A stretch of 64,000 nt of DNA from assembly GCA_015061685.1 (NCBI GenBank), contig SUWD01000001.1:186001-250000 (forward strand), given 5' to 3'. Each line of letters starts with the position of its first letter. The first letter of the stretch is position 1. This DNA is from Lentisphaerota bacterium (GTDB taxonomy: Bacteria > Verrucomicrobiota > Lentisphaeria > Victivallales > Victivallaceae). This document shows positions 46,076-55,703 of this stretch, one piece after another. The notes beneath the pieces are model-generated. The model did no database searches, had not been told where the DNA came from, and saw only the letters and a list, made by a program, of their open reading frames with translations. The translations under genes were made by a program, and so were the position numbers.

Positions 46076-47350
46076 ATGCCGGTAGATATTCTGGTCGGTA
46101 CCCAGTGGGGTGACGAGGGTAAGGGTAAATTGATCGACGTCCTTACCCGGGATGTGGATATGGTCGTGCGTTTTCAGGGCGGCAACAATGCCGGACATAC
46201 GGTGGAGATCGGCGATAAACGCTATGTGCTTCACCTTGTCCCGTCAGGCATTTTCCGTCCGGAAGTAACCTGCGTCATCGGTAACGGTCTGGTCGTTGAC
46301 CCGGTCGCACTGGATGAGGAATTGCGGGGCATTGAGGAAAAGGGATTTTCCACAGACAATGTCCAGTTGAGCAATCGTGCCCAGATGATCTTCATCTATC
46401 ACCGGGTGGCGGATTCTCTCAACGAGAGCGGAGCTACCAAGAAGATCGGTACCACCGGACGCGGCATCGGTCCTGCGTACATGGATAAAATGCGGCGTAC
46501 CGGTATCCGGGCGATCGATTTGAAATTCCCGGAGAAACTCGCTGAACAATTCCGCACCGAGTGTGCCAGATACAATAAAATTTTCGCTGAAGCCGGCATC
46601 CAGCAGCTCGATGTCGAAGCTGAATTGACCAAAGTCCTTGAGGCCGCCAAACGCCTCGCTCCGATGGTCTGCGATACCGTCTATTCCGTTAACCGGGCGG
46701 TCAAAGAGGGCAAAAATGTGTTGTTCGAGGGTGCCCAGGGTGCATTGCTGGACATCGACCACGGAACCTATCCCTTCGTCACCAGCAGCAACACCACCAG
46801 CGGCGGTGCCTGCACCGGCGGCGGTGTGCCTCCGCAGAGCATCCGTGACGTCTGGGGCGTGATCAAAGCTTACACCACCAGAGTCGGCGAAGGACCTTTC
46901 CCCACCGAACTTTTTGATGCCACCGGCGAAAAACTCCGCCAGATCGGCAGAGAATTCGGTGCCACCACCGGACGTCCCCGCCGCTGCGGCTGGTTCGATG
47001 CGGTTGCTTCCCGCTACGCCTGCATGGTCAACGGCATCAACAAACTGGCGGTCACCAAACTTGACTGCCTCGATGATCTGGACGAGATCGCCATCTGCGT
47101 CGCCTACAAAGTCAATGGCGTACTTACCACAGAATTCCCCGCTTCCGTTGCTGAATTGGAAGCCGCCGAGCCGGTTTACGAGTACCTCCCCGGCTGGAAG
47201 TGCAGCACCAGCGAAGCACGCAAAGCCGCCGATCTGCCGGAGAATGCCCGCAAATATCTTGCCCGCATGGCTGAATTGGTCGATTCCGAAATCGCCATCA
47301 TCTCCGTCGGCCCCCGCCGTGATCAGACTTTTGCCGCTGATGCGGAGTAA
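46076..47350 (+). CDS. purA: adenylosuccinate synthetase
   Basis: PurA joins IMP and Asp with GTP in AMP synthesis. The 424-residue protein has the N-terminal GTP loop VGTQWGDEGKGKLID, NNAGHTV with the catalytic His, GTTGRGIGPAYMDK, LFEGAQGALLDIDHGTYPFVTSSN, VIKAYTTRVGEGPFPTEL and TGRPRRCGWFD. ATG 46076 follows an AGGAG site; upstream in-frame codons are not PurA-like. It precedes rodA by 6 nt. Confidence 0.98.
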   Translation: MPVDILVGTQWGDEGKGKLIDVLTRDVDMVVRFQGGNNAGHTVEIGDKRYVLHLVPSGIFRPEVTCVIGNGLVVDPVALDEELRGIEEKGFSTDNVQLSNRAQMIFIYHRVADSLNESGATKKIGTTGRGIGPAYMDKMRRTGIRAIDLKFPEKLAEQFRTECARYNKIFAEAGIQQLDVEAELTKVLEAAKRLAPMVCDTVYSVNRAVKEGKNVLFEGAQGALLDIDHGTYPFVTSSNTTSGGACTGGGVPPQSIRDVWGVIKAYTTRVGEGPFPTELFDATGEKLRQIGREFGATTGRPRRCGWFDAVASRYACMVNGINKLAVTKLDCLDDLDEIAICVAYKVNGVLTTEFPASVAELEAAEPVYEYLPGWKCSTSEARKAADLPENARKYLARMAELVDSEIAIISVGPRRDQTFAADAE

Positions 47351-47356
47351 GCAAAT

Positions 47357-48517
47357 ATGATTCCGGCTGAAAAACATCGGCCGATAACCGGCTATCTGAA
47401 AAATCTGGACTATTTTCAGATAGCCGCTGTTTTTCTGCTCCTGACCGTAGGAGCAATATTCATCCGTTCCACCGGATTGCAGATCGACACCCCGGAGAGC
47501 CGTTCTTTCATCGGCAAGCAGTTGATCTGGATCACTGTCGGCACAGGGGTTTACATCTTTATTTCGGCACTGGATTACCGTTCATTCGGCTTCCGGGCGG
47601 CGATGATAATGGGGTATGCCATATCGGTGATACTGCTGGTTGCGGTGCTGTTTTTCGGAGTGAAAGTTTTCGGAGCGACCCGCTGGCTGAATATTTTCGG
47701 TTTCCGTCTGCAGCCGTCTGAACCGGCGAAATTGATGATAATCACCATGCTGGCAGAAATTTTTTCAGCCCCCCGCTTCATCCAGCGCCGGACGTTATGC
47801 TTTTTCCTTGCGGCACTTACGACTGCGATCCCATTCGGTCTGATCGCCATTGAGCCGGACTTGGGAAGTGCATTGGTGCTTCTGCCGATATCGGCATCAA
47901 TAATTTTCTGTTTCGGAATCAAATGGCGGTATGTGCTTTTAGGGACGGTCGCAGTGGTGCTTGCTGCAGGTTTCGTACTGATGGACAGTTTCCGTGAAGA
48001 TCCGATACTTCTGCGGAACTACCAGCGTGACCGGATAAAAACCTTCCTCAATCCGGAATCAGATCTGGGCAACCGCGGACACAATGCCCATCAGGCAAGA
48101 CTCGCCGTCGGTGCCGGAGGCAGTTCGGGGACCGGCATCGGCAAAGGAACCCAGAATGAATTGGGATTCCTGCCTCATACGGTATCAAACAACGACTTTA
48201 TCTTTTCAGTGATTGCCGAAGAGACCGGCTTCTGGGGGGTAATGACGCTGCTGACGTTTTATGCGATCATGCTTTATACCATTTTACGGACGGCGTTTCT
48301 GACCTCCGGATACGGCAGGTATGTCTGCTGCGGCATTGCCACACTGATATTCTGTCACATATTCATCAACATCGGCATGAGCATCGGCATAGCTCCGGTG
48401 ACGGGCTTGCCGCTGCCGCTGGTCAGTTACGGCGGATCATTCATCATCACGGCAATGACCATGCTGGGGATCACCCAGGCGATCTACCGGCAGACCCGGC
48501 TGGAAGCCCGGGAATAA
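47357..48517 (+). CDS. rodA: rod-shape SEDS glycosyltransferase RodA
   Basis: A 386-residue polytopic membrane protein of the SEDS family, which polymerises lipid II glycans during cell elongation. About ten hydrophobic segments; conserved loops WLNIFGFRLQPSEPAKL, IEPDLGSALVLLP (with the catalytic Asp) and GLPLPLVSYGGS. The sequence LGFLPHTVSNNDFIFSVIAEE is typical of RodA. It is cotranscribed with purA. No mreB or mrdA gene is adjacent. Confidence 0.93.
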   Translation: MIPAEKHRPITGYLKNLDYFQIAAVFLLLTVGAIFIRSTGLQIDTPESRSFIGKQLIWITVGTGVYIFISALDYRSFGFRAAMIMGYAISVILLVAVLFFGVKVFGATRWLNIFGFRLQPSEPAKLMIITMLAEIFSAPRFIQRRTLCFFLAALTTAIPFGLIAIEPDLGSALVLLPISASIIFCFGIKWRYVLLGTVAVVLAAGFVLMDSFREDPILLRNYQRDRIKTFLNPESDLGNRGHNAHQARLAVGAGGSSGTGIGKGTQNELGFLPHTVSNNDFIFSVIAEETGFWGVMTLLTFYAIMLYTILRTAFLTSGYGRYVCCGIATLIFCHIFINIGMSIGIAPVTGLPLPLVSYGGSFIITAMTMLGITQAIYRQTRLEARE

Positions 48518-48636
48518 CTGTTAAAAGACATTTCACCCATACTGAAAATTATTTTTAAAATGTACTTGTAATTATGTAAAAAGAGATTACATTATATCTG
48601 TACTTGGATTGTTTTCACGAAACAGGGGGGTGAAAT

Positions 48637-51600
48637 ATGTATTTGCCTGATTTGACAGTTTATACAAGGAACGGGTTCCCGCAGCCGGTAGCGATCTCCA
48701 TTGATGGGCAAAAATCCTGGATCGATCCTGCATCTGTCGCCGAAGGAACCGTTTTTGATGTTGGTTTCAGCCTCATCAATGGAGGCTATGATTATGCCAG
48801 TAATATCGATGTCGAAGTTACCATAAACGGCGAACCATTGCGGGAAAAAAAAATTGAACATCTCGATGCCGGCTATGCCAATTGGTTCTTTTATTCGCCG
48901 ACAGCTCTCAATCCCGGAAAATATGAGATCACGATGACGATCGATCCGGAAAACAAAATTGCCGAATTGGATGAAACCAACAACACTTTTACTTATTCAT
49001 TCACGGTCAATGGTAATACTGACTGGATGTTGAAAACCGACTGGTCATCAAATAATGAATTATTCGGCACCGATACGACGATCAATTCATTTGCTCCCAT
49101 TGATCAAAAAACCGGTGAACGCTGTGTTGCCGGATGTGCCAATGTTGCCATTTCCCAGATTATTTACTACTACGCCAAAAAAGGTTACAAATTTAATCTT
49201 GACCTGACCGGAGAAGATGCTTATGTTACTGACGACAATCTAGTCATTGACGGTACGGAAAAGAATGCGGTCGCCAATGGGAATCTTTCCTTTGCAGAAA
49301 TCAACAAGATTTTGGCTTCATTTGATCCGGATTCGGCGACTGATGTGGCGGCATTATGTTATGCTTCCGGAGTGATGACCAAATCCAACTTCAGTTCTAC
49401 GGAAACTTCCACCTACGGAACGGTTAAGGACATTTTTATCCGGGTAGGTTTTGAATCAGCTTTTTCCGCAACTAAAAATCAGGGGTCGGATTTCTGGAAC
49501 GGCAACAATCTTTCTGACAAAGGATGGAACAAGATTGTCAGTAATATGGAAAATAACCGCCCAATTTTTGCCTCCATTCCCAATCCGGGCCATGTGGTTG
49601 TCATCGATGGTTACGATGCAGAAACCAAGAAAGTGCATATCAACTACGGCTGGGGAATCCTCAATGGGAAAAGGTATCGTTCCGAATATGGCCTTGTTGA
49701 AGGCAGCGGCTGGTACACCCGCAGTGAATGTAACTCTCTGGGAGTAAGAGAGTTGATCTATGACATAATCCCCGGCAGTCCAAAAGATTTACAGCTAACC
49801 GAATTATCCACGACGACCAGTCCGACAACGGCTGACAACATGGTGCTTTATTTCACCATCAAAAACAATGGGCCGAATGCTTCCGGAGCCAGCAAAGCAT
49901 ATATCTACGAAAACAATGTAAAAATCGGAGAATTATCCGTCGATTCGCTCGCCGCCGGTGAAAGCCGCAAGTGCAGCTATAAATTTGCGGCCGGCAAATT
50001 TACTGCCGGACTTCACACTTTCCGGGTTATTGCCGATGGTGGAAATGTGGTGAACGAAACCAGTGAAACCAATAATTCCAGAAGCAGAAGTATTTACATT
50101 AATCAGGCCACCCAAGATCTTCAGCTTTCCGCACTGACTTACGCCAGAAATACCAGTGCAAATACGGTAAAATTGAATTTCACCATCAAAAACAACGGCA
50201 ACGGTACTTCCGGAGCCAGTAAAGCCTATATTTACGATGGCACGAAAAAATTGGCGACGGTGTCAGTTGCTGCAATCGCTGCCAAAAGCTCCAAAACCTA
50301 CTCTTACACGCTGAACACCGGTAATCTTGCCACCGGCACTCACAAATTCAAAGTTGTTGCCGACGGAGCAAATACCGTCAAGGAAAACAATGAAAGCAAC
50401 AATGCTCTGACCAAAAGTGTCAGCGTCTCCAGAGATTTACAGCTCTCGGCTCTGACTTACGCCAGAAGTTCAAGTGCAAATACGGTAAAATTGAATTTCA
50501 CCATCAAAAACAATGGCAATGCCGCTTCGGGAGCTTATAAAACTTATCTTTATGACGGCACGAAAAAACTGGCGACATTCTCATTTGCTTCGTTTGCTGC
50601 CGGAGTAAGCAAAAGCTACTCCTATACTTTGAATGCTGCCAATCTTGCAACTGGCACTCACAAATTCAAAGTTACTGCCGATGGAGCAAATACCGTCAAG
50701 GAAAACAATGAAAGCAACAATGCTCTGACCAAAAGTGTCAGCGTCTCCAGAGATTTACAGCTTTCGGCTCTGACTTACGCCAGAAGTTCAAGTGCAAACA
50801 CCGTAAAATTGAATTTCACCATCAAAAACAATGGGAATGCCGCTTCGGGAGCTTATAAAACTTATCTTTATGACGGCACGAAAAAACTGGCAACATTCTC
50901 ATTTGCTTCGTTTGCTGCCGGAGTAAGCAAAAGCTACTCCTATACTTTGAATGCTGCCAATCTTGCAACTGGTACTCACAAATTCAAAGTTACTGCCGAT
51001 GGAGCAAATACCGTCAAGGAAACCAATGAGAAAAACAACTACCTGACCAAAAGTGTCAGCGTCTCCAGAGATTTGCAGCTCTCGGCTCTGACTTACGCCA
51101 GAAGTTCAAGTGCAAACACCGTAAAATTGAATTTCACCATCAAAAACAATGGGAATGCCGCTTCAGGTGCAAGCAAAGCTTATGTTTATGATGGCACAAA
51201 GAAGCTTGCCACCCTTTCGATCGCTTCTGTTGCCGCCGGAGTCAGCAAAAGTTATTCTTACACCATTAACGCCGGTAATCTTGCCATCGGCACTCATAAC
51301 TTCAAAGTTGTTGCCGATGGAGCAAATACCGTCAAGGAAACCAATGAGAAAAACAACTACCTGACCAAAAGCGTAAGCGTTACCCGGAAATTGCAGGTTT
51401 CCAATTACACCGCCACGGCAAGCAGTGAAAATGTCAAACTTTCCTTCACGATCAAAAATACCGGCAATACCCGTGTGGGAGCTTCCAAAGCCTATATTTA
51501 CGATGGCACGAAGAAGCTGGTGACGTTATCACTGGCCTCATTCAACGGCAATTCCGGCCGCAACTTCTCCTACACCTTTGCCGCCGGAAAACTCTCTGCC

Positions 51601-52890
51601 GGGACTCACAATCTGAAAGTGGTCACCACTCACTCCAGCAGCACACTTGCCGTGAAAGTAGCAGGTGTCAAAAACAGCTCTTACGGTGGTACTGCTCCCG
51701 GCACATTGGGCAGTCCGGAACCGGAAAGCATTACCAGATACGGCAATATTACCGGTTCAACGTTTAGTGATACGATCACCTTTACAGCCAACCGCCGCCG
51801 GGAAACCGGCAAGATCAGTCTTGGGGCGGGCAATGACAAAATCACTGCCGCCAATGCCGGTTTGCAGATGAATGAGTCAGTGATCGAATCCGGCAGTGTC
51901 TATATGGGCAGCGGCAATGATACAATTTCGCTGGGAGCTAATACTGATTTTGAAACCAAGCTCGTGGATACAGGCAGCGGGAGCGATACCATATCGATCC
52001 ACGGCAAATTTGCCGAAGCTGATTTTGATGTTATCAAAACCGGTGACGGCAATGACACGATCACCATTGCCGCCGGAGCATTCATGGAAAACACCTCCTT
52101 TGATCTGGGCAGCGGTGCTGACAGTTTTACCGTCAACGGCAATTTGGTACTCTTCTCTTTCGGAGATTTTTCCACCAGTGCTTTCGGTTCCGGCGATGAT
52201 GTTTTCACCATCGGTTCCGGCGGCGTGGTTTTGCTTGACAGTTATCACAACAAACTGGATTTCGGTCCCGGCAATGATTCTCTGCATATCAACGGGGTTC
52301 TCCGGTTGACTTCTCCGGAAAAAGCTGTTTCCAACGTGGAAAATGTTTCCGGTTCCGGAGTTGTTGCGGTGAATTTGACCGGATCACCCAATATCGATTG
52401 GATCGATGACCTGCTCAACGGCAGCGGTGTTGATATTGTCAATGATATGGGGCTGAATGGATTCCAGGGGAAAAACCGGGAGCTCAACGACAACAGCATC
52501 GGCGGTTCCTCGGTTCAGAATCTGACTTCCCAAGGCAACATCGATGAGATCGATTTCTGGCTTTGCGGCAGTGGCAAAGCGGCTTCGATCGATCACGGTT
52601 TTGCTGATTCTGCTGACTTTATCAAATACACCAAAAATTCGGCAGATCAGAGTGTGGAAATCTGGGAGATCAACAGTCCGGATTACTACGGTTCGCCCGA
52701 TGATATTCTGAATGTCGATGTTTTTGATGCAAACGGCAACCAATTGACCGGCAGCAAATATGACTTTATGGCAAGTGTTGACAGTCTGGAAGCCGACGTC
52801 TCTTCCTGGAAAAACGGCACTTACTACCTCAAGTTGAGTACGGCTTCTTCCAAAGCAGTCAGCGGCAGTATCGAAATCGACTGTGACTGA
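48637..52890 (+). CDS. large C10 (streptopain-like) protease with CARDB repeats and RTX-like tail
   Basis: A 1417-residue multidomain protein. Residues 1-125 form a CARDB-like domain. Residues about 130-375 match peptidase C10: Cys167 in VAGCANVAISQIIYY, His319 in NPGHVVVIDGYD, and VHINYGWG. From about 385 to 1010 come six CARDB adhesion modules of 106 residues, three of them nearly identical. Residues about 1030-1220 hold RTX-like GxGxDxI/L repeats (GAGNDKITA, GSGNDTISL, GDGNDTITI). The end resembles a PPC (pre-peptidase C-terminal) domain. No signal peptide is visible, which with the RTX-like tail suggests type I secretion. GGGGGG-rich ribosome site before the ATG; a good terminator follows. 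Confidence 0.8.
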   Translation: MYLPDLTVYTRNGFPQPVAISIDGQKSWIDPASVAEGTVFDVGFSLINGGYDYASNIDVEVTINGEPLREKKIEHLDAGYANWFFYSPTALNPGKYEITMTIDPENKIAELDETNNTFTYSFTVNGNTDWMLKTDWSSNNELFGTDTTINSFAPIDQKTGERCVAGCANVAISQIIYYYAKKGYKFNLDLTGEDAYVTDDNLVIDGTEKNAVANGNLSFAEINKILASFDPDSATDVAALCYASGVMTKSNFSSTETSTYGTVKDIFIRVGFESAFSATKNQGSDFWNGNNLSDKGWNKIVSNMENNRPIFASIPNPGHVVVIDGYDAETKKVHINYGWGILNGKRYRSEYGLVEGSGWYTRSECNSLGVRELIYDIIPGSPKDLQLTELSTTTSPTTADNMVLYFTIKNNGPNASGASKAYIYENNVKIGELSVDSLAAGESRKCSYKFAAGKFTAGLHTFRVIADGGNVVNETSETNNSRSRSIYINQATQDLQLSALTYARNTSANTVKLNFTIKNNGNGTSGASKAYIYDGTKKLATVSVAAIAAKSSKTYSYTLNTGNLATGTHKFKVVADGANTVKENNESNNALTKSVSVSRDLQLSALTYARSSSANTVKLNFTIKNNGNAASGAYKTYLYDGTKKLATFSFASFAAGVSKSYSYTLNAANLATGTHKFKVTADGANTVKENNESNNALTKSVSVSRDLQLSALTYARSSSANTVKLNFTIKNNGNAASGAYKTYLYDGTKKLATFSFASFAAGVSKSYSYTLNAANLATGTHKFKVTADGANTVKETNEKNNYLTKSVSVSRDLQLSALTYARSSSANTVKLNFTIKNNGNAASGASKAYVYDGTKKLATLSIASVAAGVSKSYSYTINAGNLAIGTHNFKVVADGANTVKETNEKNNYLTKSVSVTRKLQVSNYTATASSENVKLSFTIKNTGNTRVGASKAYIYDGTKKLVTLSLASFNGNSGRNFSYTFAAGKLSAGTHNLKVVTTHSSSTLAVKVAGVKNSSYGGTAPGTLGSPEPESITRYGNITGSTFSDTITFTANRRRETGKISLGAGNDKITAANAGLQMNESVIESGSVYMGSGNDTISLGANTDFETKLVDTGSGSDTISIHGKFAEADFDVIKTGDGNDTITIAAGAFMENTSFDLGSGADSFTVNGNLVLFSFGDFSTSAFGSGDDVFTIGSGGVVLLDSYHNKLDFGPGNDSLHINGVLRLTSPEKAVSNVENVSGSGVVAVNLTGSPNIDWIDDLLNGSGVDIVNDMGLNGFQGKNRELNDNSIGGSSVQNLTSQGNIDEIDFWLCGSGKAASIDHGFADSADFIKYTKNSADQSVEIWEINSPDYYGSPDDILNVDVFDANGNQLTGSKYDFMASVDSLEADVSSWKNGTYYLKLSTASSKAVSGSIEIDCD
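50113..51384 (+). repeat. four tandem 318-bp (106-residue) CARDB repeats
   Basis: Units at 50113, 50431, 50749 and 51067 keep exact 318-bp phasing. Units 2 and 3 are almost identical at the nucleotide level, so they were duplicated or homogenised recently; units 1 and 4 are more diverged and flanking modules more so. Each begins around DLQLSALTYAR and ends near TKSVSVS. Copy number may vary between strains. Confidence 0.9.
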
Positions 52891-52907
52891 TTTTCATGAT
52901 TTGACCG

Positions 52908-52955
52908 GACTGCTGCCAAACATTTGAACAGGTGAGGCAGCGGTCGTTTTTATTT
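52908..52955 (+). terminator. intrinsic terminator after the C10 protease gene
   Basis: GACTGCTGCC (52908-52917) pairs with GGCAGCGGTC (52936-52945) with one G-T pair, followed by GTTTTTATTT. It lies 18 nt after the stop and faces the convergent phosphatase gene. Confidence 0.7.
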
Positions 52956-52964
52956 GACCGGTAT

Positions 52965-53414
52965 TTACATCAGTTGATCGATCAAAGCGGTGATGCCACG
53001 TTCCAAATCGTGCCAGGTGGCATCAAAATTGCCGGAGTACCACGGGTCGGCAACCTCTCCCGGTGAATCGGTAAAATCCAGCAGACGGTACATCTTGCTC
53101 TCCGGATCTCCGCCGCAAATACGCTGCATATTACGCATATTTGAATTATCCATACAGATAAGATAATCAAAATATGCGTAATCTTTTTTGCTCATCTGCC
53201 GGGCATATTTCCCGGAACAGTCGATCCCGGCAGATTGCAGAAGTCTCCTCGCCGGAGGATAGACCGGATTACCCAATTCCTCGGCACTAACCGCCGCTGA
53301 AGCGATCTCAAAACGGTCACTGATACCGGAATCAGCAACCATTTTTTTCATCATAAATTCTGCCATCGGACTGCGGCAGATATTACCGTGACAAACAAAA
53401 AGTATCTTTATCAT
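52965..53414 (-). CDS. low-molecular-weight protein tyrosine phosphatase
   Basis: A 149-residue phosphatase. The P-loop near the N-terminus is FVCHGNICRSPMAE (CX5R with Cys8 nucleophile and Arg14), and the catalytic acid lies in VADPWYSG. Length is typical. Bacterial relatives act on tyrosine kinases of capsule export or on stress regulators; here no kinase or capsule gene is near. The ATG is immediately after the stop of the esterase gene, so the two are cotranscribed. Confidence 0.94.
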   Translation of the reverse strand: MIKILFVCHGNICRSPMAEFMMKKMVADSGISDRFEIASAAVSAEELGNPVYPPARRLLQSAGIDCSGKYARQMSKKDYAYFDYLICMDNSNMRNMQRICGGDPESKMYRLLDFTDSPGEVADPWYSGNFDATWHDLERGITALIDQLM

Positions 53415-55373
53415 TCAATACACCTGCTGCATAAGATTATCGGCAAAGTTTACGATCTCCAGTTTTCCTGCCGCACACATAAGTTCATATATTTCCGGCA
53501 GATCCGTATAGCGTAAAATGCCGAAAGGCATCACCGCATGCGGCCAGAGAGTGACTCCTGCCAATGCCATGGACTCAAATGATTCCGGAGCGTCAATGAG
53601 CTTGACCGAAGCGATCTTTTCGCTCAAAAGTGCGGCAAAAAGTGCCGCAACCGCCCCCTGACCACGGCCGATAAGCCGGATATTCTTTATCCCGATGCTC
53701 TCAATATAGGCGATTACCCCCAGAATATCCCGCAACCTCTCATGCAGCAAAGAAGTACCGAACATGATCGAACAACCGTTATAATGGTAATCCGCACCGT
53801 AAATATGGAAAAAATTATCCCCGTGAAAATCGCAATTCCAGGAGCGGGTCTCTCCGATACCCCGGATGTCGATGCCGGCGACAATCCCGGAAGCAGTGAC
53901 TTTACTCAATTCATCAGCACTCGACAGATGCGGGATGTAAAGCGTCATCTCCTCCGTCCGGGGGAAGTGGAAATAAGTTTTGACCAGTTCCGGACCTTTC
54001 AGCAGTACCGGCGTAATGATACCTTTATCGGTCTCCATGCCGAAACGGGAGAAAACAAAACCCGATGAGTTGTCCTCATTGCCAAAGGCCTGACGCAGAT
54101 TGCGGCAGTAAGGAACAACTGCTGATTCCGGAAATTTCATCTCATTGACCAGGACATCTTTCACCCCAGCCAAATCAAGTTTTTCCCTTGCACCACGCAG
54201 TTGAGCTGCTTTTTCCGCAATAAGATCCCGAACCATTTTCGTTCCGGGCAGATCTGCAACCTGACCGGTGACGGTACATTTGAGCGTTTCTCCGGCGGGA
54301 ATAGAGATGTCTGCTTCAGCACTTATCGCCGCAGTAGAAGCGTGTCTGCTGAAAAATTCATACATTGCAAAGCGGTTTTCGACTGAATATCCATGATCCC
54401 CCGGACCGATGAACATTTTGATATTCTCCTCTGCTCCCAGCAGCTTATACACTTGGCGGCACTTTTCAAAAGTTTCTTCCAAGCCGCGGGGATCAAAGAA
54501 GTCATTTTTCTGCCCCATAAGCAGTATCGGACGGGGTGCATAAGCAAGGATCAAATCGCCCATTTCACAACCGGATGCAAGAATCCCCGGCGGAAGCTGT
54601 TCCGCATCAGCAGGCAATTCATTCTCAATATTCCGCTGCCAGCTGGTAATGTAGCAGCTCGGTGCCGCCATCGTGAAACGCTCATCCAATGCCTGAACAA
54701 AGGAGGTCATCGTGCCGCCGCCGGAATTGCCGGTGACCGCCACTTTTGACCGGTCAACCTCCGGCCGGGAGAGCAGATAATCCAAACCGCTCAAAGCATC
54801 ATGTGCCCGCCATGAACCGAAAAATTCGCCGCACAGCCACATCTGTTTGCCCAGCATATTGTGTTCTCTGGTACAACTGCCGTTGACCAGAAAATTATTC
54901 GCAACTTTGGTAAATTGGTATCTTTCACCCTGCGAAACCGGATCGACCAGCAGCGTTACAAAACCATTCGCCGCCAAAGTCCTCGCCCCGGTCTGGTAAG
55001 CAGCAGATGCCTTGCCCTCCTGGGCATGACCGCAGAGAAAAAGACATGCCGGGGCAGGATCGGAAAGATTTTTCGGGATCATCAAATGGGCAGTTACCGG
55101 AAATCCCGGACGGCTTTCGTAAATTATCTTCTCGATCCGGCACTCCGGAGTATCAATTATTCCGGTGATCTTGGCTTCCGGTACTCCGGTGCGTTCCGGC
55201 AGGGCAAATGCCGAAGCGATCTTCGCCCGGACATCCGCAATATACGCAAGGGCATCGTCACGGGTTTTCAATGCTTCAAGCCGTGCGTCACGTTCACGAT
55301 TGAGCTGACGGATACGTTCTACGTTGTACTCCTGAAGCAAAGCTCCATATATGCCGTTATGCTGATCAAACAT
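53415..55373 (-). CDS. alpha/beta-hydrolase, acetylxylan-esterase-like, with a second degenerate hydrolase domain
   Basis: A 652-residue protein. The N-terminal hydrolase domain has nucleophile Ser217 in AVTGNSGGGTMTSF, a likely acid in GQKNDFFDPRG (about 290-293) and His326 in GPGDHGYS. The C-terminal half repeats a hydrolase-like layout, but where a GxSxG elbow is expected it has IGRGQGAVAALFA (Gln for Ser), so it is probably inactive. No signal peptide is evident. The family removes acetyl or other esters from plant polysaccharides, though a cytoplasmic site would suit imported oligosaccharides. The gene lies just downstream of dispersed element copy B. Confidence 0.72.
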   Translation of the reverse strand: MFDQHNGIYGALLQEYNVERIRQLNRERDARLEALKTRDDALAYIADVRAKIASAFALPERTGVPEAKITGIIDTPECRIEKIIYESRPGFPVTAHLMIPKNLSDPAPACLFLCGHAQEGKASAAYQTGARTLAANGFVTLLVDPVSQGERYQFTKVANNFLVNGSCTREHNMLGKQMWLCGEFFGSWRAHDALSGLDYLLSRPEVDRSKVAVTGNSGGGTMTSFVQALDERFTMAAPSCYITSWQRNIENELPADAEQLPPGILASGCEMGDLILAYAPRPILLMGQKNDFFDPRGLEETFEKCRQVYKLLGAEENIKMFIGPGDHGYSVENRFAMYEFFSRHASTAAISAEADISIPAGETLKCTVTGQVADLPGTKMVRDLIAEKAAQLRGAREKLDLAGVKDVLVNEMKFPESAVVPYCRNLRQAFGNEDNSSGFVFSRFGMETDKGIITPVLLKGPELVKTYFHFPRTEEMTLYIPHLSSADELSKVTASGIVAGIDIRGIGETRSWNCDFHGDNFFHIYGADYHYNGCSIMFGTSLLHERLRDILGVIAYIESIGIKNIRLIGRGQGAVAALFAALLSEKIASVKLIDAPESFESMALAGVTLWPHAVMPFGILRYTDLPEIYELMCAAGKLEIVNFADNLMQQVY

Positions 55374-55420
55374 ATTTTTCCTCCGGAAATTTACAGATAT
55401 TGTCTCAATTTTTGTTTATA

Positions 55421-55700
55421 ATTATTGTCTCATTTTTTGTGAAAAATCTTTCCTGCGGTGGTGCATTGCGGGCAATCTCTTGGCAAATCAGCGGACGTTT
55501 TCGCAGTCATGTACGATAGTACACTCCTGCTCATCCGCCTTGAAATGCCTGCGACCTTGCCTAACACTGCATCCACCGGTTGGATCGAACCCGTGTTTGC
55601 CAGGTTGACAAATCACAACTTATGTTACATGTTCCGTACGTTAACAGAAATGTTTGTTTATAAGCTCCTGCTTGGATTTTACAAAATTTGGAACAATAAC
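55421..55700 (-). repeat. dispersed leader element, copy B, upstream of the esterase gene
   Basis: About 280 bp related to copies A and C, same orientation relative to the downstream gene. It fills nearly all of the 330-nt gap. It has the central palindrome (arms near 55482-55493 and 55534-55547) and the candidate promoter CTGTTA-17-CATAAG at 55619-55647. Its gene-proximal end sequence ATTGTCTCA is repeated a second time just outside (near 55399-55407), as if the end had been duplicated. Confidence 0.8.
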
Positions 55701-55703
55701 AAT

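Noticed and set aside
50113-51384. CRISPR-like array because of regular repeats
   Set aside because: The repeats are 318 bp, in frame, and encode CARDB modules; there are no spacers.
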